In this document: positions 1 to 5,186 of the stretch, in pieces
Numbering within the stretch: the stretch's first letter is position 1
How the letters are laid out: each line of letters starts with the position of its first letter
Source: Candidatus Bipolaricaulota bacterium
Lineage (GTDB): Bacteria; Bipolaricaulota; Bipolaricaulia; UBA7950; UBA9294
Length of the DNA stretch: 5,568 nucleotides
Assembly (NCBI GenBank): GCA_018399865.1
Contig: JAGYNL010000105.1
Span: forward strand, 1 to 5,568
Direction: 5' to 3'
Notes under the pieces: model-generated
The model's database searches: none
What the model was told of the DNA's origin: nothing
The model's input: the letters and a program-made list of their open reading frames with translations, nothing else
Program-made: the position numbers and the translations under genes

Positions 1-441
1 GACTGGGAGATGCGAGGCGTTCCCTTGCGTATGGAAATAGGTCCTCGGGACGTTGAATCGCGCACAGTTGTTCTGGCGCGTCGTGATTTGGAGGGAAAAG
101 ACGCAAAGCTATCGACTCCTCGCGAGGGACTCCCACAGAAGATTAATGATCTTCTGGTCAAGATTCAGGAACACATGCTTGGGCAGGCGACAGAGTTTCG
201 CGATGCGCGCTTGCACCGTGCTGATACCTACGCTGAATTGAAGGATATCGTGACTGAGGGTTGGGCCCTGATGCCGCATTGCGGTAGGGCAGAGTGCGAG
301 GCGAAGATAAAAGAAGAGACAAAGGCCTCGTCTCGCTGTTTCCCGTTGGATGAGAACGCTGAATGGGAAGCAGGAGATACAACCTGTCCTGTCTGCGGCA
401 AACCTGCGGTTGGCCTTGCCTACTTTGCGCGAGCGTATTAG
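1..441 (+). CDS. proS: Prolyl-tRNA synthetase, C-terminal part (5' end outside window)
   Basis: The enzyme charges tRNA(Pro) with proline in the cytoplasm. The reading frame is open from the first base, so this is the last 146 residues of a longer protein (family members are about 470-500 residues). It begins in the conserved stretch WEMRGVPLRMEIGPRD at the entry to the anticodon-binding domain (about residues 1-90). The C-terminal zinc-binding domain follows: CGRAEC gives Cys94 and Cys99, and CPVC gives Cys129 and Cys132, a C-x4-C...C-x2-C set. An extra Cys113 lies between the pairs. The protein ends in Tyr just before TAG. In the archaeal/eukaryotic-like ProRS class the extreme C-terminal Tyr reaches into the active site, and the ARAY end fits that. 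The zinc domain marks this class, as opposed to the bacterial type with an editing insertion. The gene converges on the secreted-protein gene at 610-1071. Confidence 0.95.
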   Translation, partial: DWEMRGVPLRMEIGPRDVESRTVVLARRDLEGKDAKLSTPREGLPQKINDLLVKIQEHMLGQATEFRDARLHRADTYAELKDIVTEGWALMPHCGRAECEAKIKEETKASSRCFPLDENAEWEAGDTTCPVCGKPAVGLAYFARAY

Positions 442-445
442 TAAG

Positions 446-555
446 AGATTCTCAGACCGGCTGATTTGAACTGGGCTTTTAGTTCAGTATCTTATCATGG
501 CGATGATGAGCTGTTTGATCAAAGAATGCTTTCAATTAAGTTAAACTGAGAATCT
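446..555. repeat. Nested inverted-repeat structure between convergent genes
   Basis: A perfect 10-bp inverted repeat, AGATTCTCAG at 446-455 and CTGAGAATCT at 546-555, encloses about 90 bp. Inside it are two more hairpins, TGAACT/AGTTCA (467-472 with 481-486) and CTTATCAT/ATGATGAG (491-498 with 503-510), plus the palindrome TTTGATCAAA at 514-523. Transcribed in either direction, this could fold into a multibranched RNA with one closing stem and two arms. It fills most of the gap between proS and the opposing gene, so a role in ending or stabilising both transcripts is plausible. A small mobile inverted-repeat element is another possibility, but no flanking target-site duplication is visible. 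No open reading frame of note lies in 442-609. Confidence 0.5.
491..510. terminator. Possible bidirectional terminator hairpin
   Basis: CTTATCAT, loop GGCG, ATGATGAG forms an 8-bp stem (one G-T pair on the plus strand, one A-C mismatch on the minus transcript) with a 4-base loop. It sits 50 bp after the proS stop and about 100 bp after the stop of the opposing gene. On the plus strand only a short T run (514-516) follows, and there is no T tract on the minus side, so it is not a canonical intrinsic terminator. Placement is the main argument. Confidence 0.3.
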
Positions 556-609
556 ACTCGAGAGCACTTACTGAAACAATTGACTCTCAAAAGCTGGAAA
601 GACTCAAAG

Positions 610-1071
610 TCAACCGTTTATTTGCAAGAAATCAAGTGGAAGATCGATCCGCCCTCCTATTGCTGGTCCAATTCCAGATGGGTTTCCACCGGGAGGGTCG
701 GTAAATAGCGTAAAAGAAAGCTCTCCAGATAGTGTGATAGGTGTTTTCCTTATTGGTATTTCTATGCCGATTGTAGCGAAAAAGCCGCTTGCAATAATAT
801 CACCGGGCAAGAATGCTAGGCCCAATCCTAGGCCGATGATAGGAACCAGCGTGATTTGATCAGCAATGAAACTAACTGGGTAAGCTTTTAAGGATAATAC
901 TAGGGGGCCCACACCAGATATGCCAGCTTCGAGCGCGAATTGTCTTAACGGCCTGACCTGAATGGATACAGCAGGTGGTATTCTACCCGCGATGCCAACT
1001 TCGAAGCCCTGGGCTGTCAAGCTTGCTAGTGTAATGGTAATTGCACAAATAACTACTACGAACCTGCGCAT
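610..1071 (-). CDS. Small secreted protein, predicted outer-membrane beta-barrel (hypothetical)
   Basis: I do not recognise a named family. The 153-residue protein starts MRRF, followed by a hydrophobic segment (about residues 4-18) and a likely signal-peptidase I site near TAQG (residues 19-22). The mature part, about 130 residues, is a run of short alternating strands rich in Gly, Ile, Leu and Pro with tight turns, for example around residues 39-52, 56-66, 75-87, 96-107 and 111-122. That is the pattern of a small 7-8 strand barrel. The C-terminus (DLPLDFLQING) lacks a terminal aromatic residue. The start is supported by GGTGAT at 1080-1075 just before the ATG, a match to the right half of the consensus ribosome-binding site but lacking a full AGGAGG. 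The gene lies 115 bp downstream of the 712-residue gene on the same strand, with no convincing promoter of its own, so co-transcription is likely. Confidence 0.7.
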   Translation of the reverse strand: MRRFVVVICAITITLASLTAQGFEVGIAGRIPPAVSIQVRPLRQFALEAGISGVGPLVLSLKAYPVSFIADQITLVPIIGLGLGLAFLPGDIIASGFFATIGIEIPIRKTPITLSGELSFTLFTDPPGGNPSGIGPAIGGRIDLPLDFLQING

Positions 1072-1080
1072 CTCATCACC

Positions 1081-1184
1081 GCCTTTCTATTCTCACTGCC
1101 CAGTTTCTAAGAAAGCCTTACTGTTAGCCTTAAGTAGATTATGTGTTCGCCACCTTCTAGCCCATCCGCCTTTTCGAAAGCCTT
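1081..1184 (-). repeat. Iterated AAGGC motif in the gap before the 153-residue gene
   Basis: The minus strand carries AAGGC five times in 104 bp (GCCTT on the plus strand at 1081, 1115, 1127, 1168 and 1180). Two pairs are each spaced exactly 12 bp apart (1115/1127 and 1168/1180). Longer matches are embedded: GAAAGCCTT occurs at 1111-1119 and 1176-1184, and CCGCCTTT at 1079-1086 and 1167-1174 (within one base). The pattern suggests a partial local duplication or a cluster of protein- or RNA-binding sites between the stop of the upstream gene (1187) and the start at 1071. No good terminator or promoter is evident in this gap. Confidence 0.35.
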
Positions 1185-1186
1185 CT

Positions 1187-3325
1187 CTAGGGTCGTATCT
1201 CTATTGAGATCTTTTGAGAAGGACCTTTACTTGAGGAGATGTATATATCATAAGTACCTGGATCTATCTCGGAAGTGTCATACCTAAGCTGGTACTTCTC
1301 AGTTGATGGGTTGTAGGCAGCTATACCTACATACACAACTTCGCTAGTCTGAGCTTCCTTCAACTTCACGATAGATATGGATACTGAGGCATTTAGAATT
1401 GCTTGCCCATTCTCATCCGTCATTCCAAAGGACGACTCTATTATATCTCCTTGCCGGTAGTAGGGGGCCAGGGAAAGCCCCACGAAAGCAGGCTCTGCAG
1501 GCGTAGGTGTCTCCGGTCGCGTTACAACTGGTTGCGTCTCTTCGGGGGTGGCTGGAGCTTCTTCTGCTGGCACAGGCGGCTCAAGGGATAGGACTGCAGA
1601 GCTTGGTTTTACAGTATAGGGAAGCTCTATCCCCGCTGTGTCTACAACATTATCCACATTAAGCGAAATCTGAATTTCGACCGTGCTTGTGACTGCTTCG
1701 GCCAGCCCGAAGAAAATCCTGGCTATTTCGCCCGGTGAGGGGCTTGTGGCCTGGAAAGCCAGTACTAATTTTCCTTCTTCGGCATTGATCTCCTGGCTTG
1801 TGAGTTGCATGGAGGGGCCGGGCACTATTTCGCAAGTTACAGATGTAGAATCAGGACCGTAATCAAGGGATATGGCGATATTCTTAATGGTTTCACCGTC
1901 TGTGGTAACAGACACCGAATCTTCATCTGCCGATAGGCCAATGGTGGGGCGTCCGAAGAACACCGCTTGCTCGGGAATCACCTGTTGTGTACCGCTGAAG
2001 TTAGTTTTCTCGCCCATCAGTACTATCTCCTCAACCTGAAGGCTATGGCCTAAGAGGAGTGAACCACCCAGAGGAACAGGTGAAGCTACGTCGAAGCCGA
2101 CTAGAAGCTCAATCATTCCTTCATCGGGAACACGGATAAGCTTTCCAGAAGGACTCGTTAACTCTACCAGGTCGAAAACCTGAGAGTATCCTATGAGGTT
2201 GCCTTGGCTATCCTCGATCTCCACGTTTGATAGCTGGCTACATACAGTTCCCAAGCAATTCAGTTTCAAATTGTGAACACGTAGGTAAGAACTGTTTCTG
2301 TCTTGATCACGCAAGGTGATTGTCGAATACGGGAAACTCTCTTGCGGCGCTTGGATGACCTTACCTGCTTGGCTAACTAAGGTTTTGAGTTCTTCAAAAC
2401 CGCCCTGAACGATTGTATCCTCTACCGTGTCTGAGAAGCTAAATTCCCTCTGAACTTCTCCTTCTTGCACTACGATATCAAGCTGAGGTTTGACAATGAT
2501 TGGAGTTGGTATAGTTGTGCCTATTGGTACTCTAACCCACAGGGAAACAGTGCCTTGGCTTTCATCCAAAGCTGCAAGGACTGGTTCTTCAAGCGATACG
2601 AATTGCCCGGGCTGAATAGTGTACTTCTGCGTGTCACTTCCAAAAACCCATTCTACTTGAGGCGATCCAGTTACTCTTACTTTGGTTATCCGCAAGGCCC
2701 AGAAGTTGCTATCGGGGCTATCTGCAAGCATGACTTGCATTACCGGCAATTCGTCTCCGGGGTTCAGTACGCCCCCTTCAACGGGCAGCAATTCCGCCGA
2801 GAGACTCTGCATAGCGCTTAGAACCTCAGGCTTGGCGTCTTTGACTAGAAGCTGTCCCCCTTCTCCCCTTTCGGAGAACCTTATCTCTACCTGAGTTTGT
2901 ACGGTATGGCCATCGGAAATCTCTTCGGCAATTCCGACGTACACTGACAGTGTGGCGCTTGTGTCGTCTGGTATTGTGCGTTGGTCAAGCGGAAGAGAAA
3001 GAAGAACAAGCGAAATTGGGAATCCGTCGGTCTGGGCCAAAGTTACTACTTTGCCTTCTATATCAAGCTCTACCTTCACCCAATCTATCTCTTCGTTTGT
3101 TGCTGTTCCCAGGTTTTCAACTGAAAGCTTGGTTAGGATAACGTCGTCTTCGTTTACATCTCGATCTCGAAGAAGAATTCGTTGTACCATTCCGTTGTCT
3201 CCGGGGTTAAATGGTTTTCCTGCAAACCCCATATCAATAGCTGTCAATTCAGCTTCGGAATGTGCCACAAATGAGAGAACGAGGATAAGCCCGATAGCTA
3301 GCGCAAGAATACCTGATCGCTTCAT
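1187..3325 (-). CDS. Large exported multidomain surface protein with tandem beta-domain repeats (hypothetical)
   Basis: The 712-residue protein has no family I can name with confidence. Residues 1-25 are a signal peptide (MKRSG, hydrophobic core, cleavage after SEA). Three divergent repeats follow, at about 26-170, 171-308 and 309-461. Each opens with a short motif such as NPGD (40-43 and 188-191) or APQE (326-329), then a strand ending in LRDRD, LADSP or LRDQD, an Asn-containing turn, and a strand near LGT. Residues 462-584 resemble a cohesin-like fold, with GKLVLAFQATSPSPGEI followed by two more strands. A Pro/Glu/Thr-rich linker (585-612) leads to a C-terminal Ig-like domain (613-712) similar in pattern to macroglobulin or bacterial Ig domains (YRQGD, TDENGQAILNASVSI). 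Cys357 and Cys362 could form a disulfide. The start is fixed by AGGAGGT at 3337-3331, five bases before the ATG, and by its own promoter. No enzyme motif, LPXTG or transmembrane anchor is visible, so a structural or binding role outside the inner membrane is inferred. Confidence 0.75.
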   Translation of the reverse strand: MKRSGILALAIGLILVLSFVAHSEAELTAIDMGFAGKPFNPGDNGMVQRILLRDRDVNEDDVILTKLSVENLGTATNEEIDWVKVELDIEGKVVTLAQTDGFPISLVLLSLPLDQRTIPDDTSATLSVYVGIAEEISDGHTVQTQVEIRFSERGEGGQLLVKDAKPEVLSAMQSLSAELLPVEGGVLNPGDELPVMQVMLADSPDSNFWALRITKVRVTGSPQVEWVFGSDTQKYTIQPGQFVSLEEPVLAALDESQGTVSLWVRVPIGTTIPTPIIVKPQLDIVVQEGEVQREFSFSDTVEDTIVQGGFEELKTLVSQAGKVIQAPQESFPYSTITLRDQDRNSSYLRVHNLKLNCLGTVCSQLSNVEIEDSQGNLIGYSQVFDLVELTSPSGKLIRVPDEGMIELLVGFDVASPVPLGGSLLLGHSLQVEEIVLMGEKTNFSGTQQVIPEQAVFFGRPTIGLSADEDSVSVTTDGETIKNIAISLDYGPDSTSVTCEIVPGPSMQLTSQEINAEEGKLVLAFQATSPSPGEIARIFFGLAEAVTSTVEIQISLNVDNVVDTAGIELPYTVKPSSAVLSLEPPVPAEEAPATPEETQPVVTRPETPTPAEPAFVGLSLAPYYRQGDIIESSFGMTDENGQAILNASVSISIVKLKEAQTSEVVYVGIAAYNPSTEKYQLRYDTSEIDPGTYDIYISSSKGPSQKISIEIRP

Positions 3326-3372
3326 ATTGCACCTCCTGCTCGGATACCGTACTGACGCGGTTAACTACAACC

Positions 3373-3402
3373 ATTATACGTACATTTTGTTGCCCAGAGC
3401 AA
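3373..3402 (-). promoter_or_regulatory. Promoter of the 712-residue gene
   Basis: On the minus strand a perfect -10 hexamer TATAAT (3378-3373) is preceded at 18 bp by TTGCTC (3402-3397), a partial -35 match. The -10 lies 47 bp before the ATG, which leaves room for a leader of about 40 bases containing the AGGAGGT ribosome site. This supports independent transcription of the gene in addition to any read-through from upstream. Confidence 0.55.
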
Positions 3403-3450
3403 AGCAGTTGATAGTTGGTATTCGTTGCAGAAAATTCTCTTTACATTCTC

Positions 3451-3483
3451 AGATAGCTCCTATCTACAGCGGGCCTTCGGGCC
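3451..3483 (-). terminator. Paired hairpins after the 402-codon barrel gene
   Basis: Just past the stop at 3491, the minus transcript can form GGCC-CGAA-GGCC (3483-3472) and then AGATAG-GAG-CTATCT (3465-3451), a perfect 6-bp stem with a 3-base loop. A T run appears only about 17 bases further on (around 3434), so neither is a textbook intrinsic terminator. They could pause polymerase or protect the 3' end. Partial read-through into the next gene is possible. Confidence 0.3.
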
Positions 3484-3490
3484 AAGCCAA

Positions 3491-4684
3491 CTAAAGCAGG
3501 TCTACAAGCAGAGACAAAAGTATGTCGGTTGACCATTTGGAGACTTTCGGTGCCTTTGTTAAGGAAAGCTGGAGCGCCAGATCGCCCATGCCTAGCTGTA
3601 AGGCCAGCTCAACAGAGGCTGAATGGCTTACGGCGATGAGTTCCTCTGACGGTTTTAGCTGCAGGGAGTAATTGGCTAACAAGGAAATGTCGCTTTTGAC
3701 AAAGAAGTCGTAGGATGTACCGATGTTTAAGACGCTCTCTTGCAAAGAGATCAGAGGGCCTGAGAAGCTTGTTCTAAAAATGATTTGCGTAGAAGGGTCA
3801 GGCGGGAAAGCGGCATCCACAGACAGAGTCAAAAGGGTCTTTTGGCTGACTAAATCGTAACCAACTCCTCCTTGGAAAGCAAAGCCACAGCTTCGCGAAT
3901 CGTTCTCTACAAGTATTTGCTCCTGGATAATCATCAGAGATTCGGCATCTAGATCAGCACCGGACACCTCTTTTACTTGATCAGCGATCTCTGAGACAAG
4001 CGTCTGTAGGGTGTTAAATTCCATGCCCACCATTACGATGGCTGGATCAACAACAGCACCAGAAGCCTCCTTAATGAGTGCCTGGATGGCGGACATCAGT
4101 TCATCCATCGAAGTTACCTCTTCCCGCTGGCTTATCTGATTGGCTATAAAAAGAAGTGTTTCATCTGATAGTGATTCTGTGATTTTTCCCTCATTCAGTA
4201 GTGCCTTCTGAATTTTTAGCGCTTTGGCTAAGGGAGTAACATCCGAGAAACTTCCATATCCGATCCCAGCGCGGATTTCTAGATTTGGGTGCTCTTGTCC
4301 TGTGGCAAACGAGCCCTCAGCGCCCCCGAACATAAAAAGCAGTGGTGTGTTGTTGAATACATAAGATCGAAGTGTGACAGCACCTTGTCCAGACCCATTG
4401 CTTGGAATGAAATTTTGCAGCGCCATTTCCGCATTGCCGGCAACTGATAAGCCTAAAGTATCAGTGTTTAGAAAACGATCATAACCAAGTGTCAGCCGCC
4501 CTGAACTGATATCACCTTCATCACTGATGGCATCGTCAAAGTGGCGGTAATTAAATGAAAAGCGCATGTCGTGCAAGTCCATTTCTGGCACGCGGTAGTC
4601 ACACAAGTTGACTGCCGCGCTGCTCGTAAGGCAGTAAGCTATTATTAGTAGTAGACATACAATTAAGCAAGCCCCTTTTTGCAT
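3491..4684 (-). CDS. Predicted outer-membrane beta-barrel protein with an internal helical domain (hypothetical)
   Basis: The chosen start gives 397 residues. An upstream in-frame ATG at 4699 would add MEVER but overlaps the ribosome-binding site, so it is rejected. Residues 1-24 form a signal peptide (MQKGA, long hydrophobic core, cleavage after SSAA). Cys10 and Cys18 do not fit a lipobox. Residues about 36-148 are alternating beta strands (RFSFNYRHF, GRLTLGYDRF, LGLSVAG, LEIRAGIGYG). At GYGSFSDVTPLAKALKIQ the pattern switches abruptly to amphipathic helices (about 150-262; LSDETLLFIANQI, MDELMSAIQALIKEA, LQTLVSEIADQVKEV, AESLMIIQEQIL). Beta strands then resume to the C-terminus (about 265-397), which ends in LLVDLL rather than an aromatic residue. 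This reads as an outer-membrane barrel carrying a periplasmic or extracellular helical insert. Function and substrate are unknown; transport, adhesion or partner binding are possible. It is the first gene of the minus-strand envelope block and has its own promoter. Confidence 0.7.
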   Translation of the reverse strand: MQKGACLIVCLLLIIAYCLTSSAAVNLCDYRVPEMDLHDMRFSFNYRHFDDAISDEGDISSGRLTLGYDRFLNTDTLGLSVAGNAEMALQNFIPSNGSGQGAVTLRSYVFNNTPLLFMFGGAEGSFATGQEHPNLEIRAGIGYGSFSDVTPLAKALKIQKALLNEGKITESLSDETLLFIANQISQREEVTSMDELMSAIQALIKEASGAVVDPAIVMVGMEFNTLQTLVSEIADQVKEVSGADLDAESLMIIQEQILVENDSRSCGFAFQGGVGYDLVSQKTLLTLSVDAAFPPDPSTQIIFRTSFSGPLISLQESVLNIGTSYDFFVKSDISLLANYSLQLKPSEELIAVSHSASVELALQLGMGDLALQLSLTKAPKVSKWSTDILLSLLVDLL

Positions 4685-4690
4685 CCTTTC

Positions 4691-4697
4691 CACCTCC
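4691..4697 (-). promoter_or_regulatory. Ribosome-binding site that decides the barrel-gene start
   Basis: GGAGGTG on the minus strand lies six bases before the ATG at 4684-4682. The longer in-frame ATG at 4699-4697 includes the first base of this site, so translation from it would have no Shine-Dalgarno of its own. The shorter product also begins directly with a good signal peptide. Confidence 0.8.
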
Positions 4698-4708
4698 ATT
4701 GCTAGTCA

Positions 4709-4738
4709 AGTATGCCATACCCATAGTATGCTGGTCAA
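4709..4738 (-). promoter_or_regulatory. Promoter of the barrel gene with overlapping operator-like half-sites
   Basis: TTGACC (4738-4733, five of six bases of the -35 consensus) is followed after 18 bp by CATACT (4714-4709, four of six of the -10). The predicted start of transcription is near 4702, giving a very short leader. Between and over these elements lie three 5-bp half-sites in alternating orientation: GTATG 4710-4714, CATAC 4716-4720 and GTATG 4726-4730. They make the dyads GTATG-c-CATAC and CATAC-ccata-GTATG, suitable for a dimeric repressor. A second GGTCAACT, repeating the -35 region (4733-4740), occurs at 4795-4802. Confidence 0.45.
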
Positions 4739-4964
4739 CTTAATACAATCGCGTTGCGCAAAAACATGCTTTTGTGCTGTTTGTTTTGCTAAGGGGTCAA
4801 CTGGCCATAAGATGATTAAGTGTGATAGTCCTCGTAAGACAAGCGGCTAATGCTATCTATTCTTTCAAGTATTATGTGCGATGTCATATTCACCTGATGA
4901 GCAGAACTCACCATATAGGGTTGTCCAAATTTCTTACTGAGCTAATCTTGTCTAAAAGCTTCAC

Positions 4965-4980
4965 AAGAACAGCTGTTCTT
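4965..4980. promoter_or_regulatory. Perfect 16-bp palindrome, LexA-box-like
   Basis: AAGAACAGCTGTTCTT reads identically on both strands. Its core GAAC-N4-GTTC matches the LexA (DinR) operator shape known from Bacillus and relatives. It is flanked by TCACA (4961-4965) and TGTGA (4988-4992), a wider, less centred dyad. It is about 206 bp before the channel gene and 280 bp before the barrel gene, far from either recognised promoter, so binding by LexA is only a possibility. No T tract follows, so it is not a simple terminator. Confidence 0.4.
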
Positions 4981-4996
4981 ACCATTATGTGATTTG

Positions 4997-5010
4997 CATA
5001 CCCAAGTATA
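4997..5010. promoter_or_regulatory. Second copy of the CATACCC-GTAT operator-like element
   Basis: CATACCCAAGTATA matches CATACCCATAGTATG at 4716-4730 except for one missing T and the last base. Both copies keep the CATAC...GTAT dyad. This one overlaps a possible plus-strand -10 (TATAGT at 5007-5012). Two similar elements in one divergent gap suggest a shared regulator, though a chance match of this length cannot be excluded. Confidence 0.35.
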
Positions 5011-5092
5011 GTGAAAGACATACATTGCGATATGCTGGCGGCTTTTACGGGCTAAAAACACATGATGTGGTTAGAAGGTCTTACAGCAGATT

Positions 5093-5121
5093 TTGCAGCA
5101 GTAAGCTGAGGTGTGTAGACT
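5093..5121 (+). promoter_or_regulatory. Weak candidate promoter of the mechanosensitive channel gene
   Basis: TTGCAG (5093-5098) and TAGACT (5116-5121) are 17 bp apart, with three and four of six consensus bases respectively. Transcription would start near 5128, leaving a leader of about 60 bases. The match is modest, and a different sigma factor or an upstream promoter is possible. Confidence 0.3.
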
Positions 5122-5173
5122 AGTAGTAGTTGTCTGAGTTCCTTTAAGGTCGTGTGGATTTTTTCTTGGCAGC

Positions 5174-5179
5174 AGGAGG
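5174..5179 (+). promoter_or_regulatory. Ribosome-binding site fixing a GTG start
   Basis: AGGAGG lies seven bases before GTG at 5187. The codon immediately upstream in frame is TAA (5184-5186), so no earlier start is possible. The next in-frame ATG is more than 50 codons into the protein, after the first membrane segment. Confidence 0.85.
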
Positions 5180-5186
5180 ACGATAA

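Larger units (their letters stand above)
4739..5186. other. Divergent intergenic region without a supported gene
   Basis: This stretch of about 450 bp separates two divergently transcribed genes. The longest small reading frames noted (31 codons plus at 4897-4992, 37 codons minus at 5021-4908) lack ribosome-binding sites and overlap each other, so neither is called. No tRNA, known riboswitch or CRISPR pattern was recognised. It holds several dyads: the 16-bp palindrome at 4965-4980, CATACCCAAGTATA at 4997-5010, and CACAT-g-ATGTG at 5059-5069. A weak promoter for the channel gene is near its right end. A regulatory region or an unannotated small RNA would both fit. Confidence 0.5.

Noticed and set aside
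2952..3494. 180-codon plus-strand open frame
   Set aside because: It is antisense to the start of the 712-residue gene, which has a signal peptide, ribosome site and promoter. The antisense product is low in structure and has no ribosome-binding site.
4621..4684. Lipoprotein signal in the barrel protein (Cys10 or Cys18)
   Set aside because: The residues before each Cys (LIV and IAY) do not fit a lipobox, because the position just before Cys is Val or Tyr. A signal-peptidase I site at SSAA fits better.
4897..4992. Possible 31-residue small protein on the plus strand
   Set aside because: No ribosome-binding site precedes the ATG, and a frame of this length is expected by chance.
4908..5021. 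Possible 37-residue small protein on the minus strand
   Set aside because: No ribosome-binding site, overlap with the opposite-strand frame, and the palindrome at 4965-4980 falls inside it.
5141..5166. Terminator or attenuator from CCTTTAAGG and the following T run
   Set aside because: The stem is only 4 bp and A/T-rich, it is separated from the T run by several bases, and it lies directly before the ribosome site of the channel gene.
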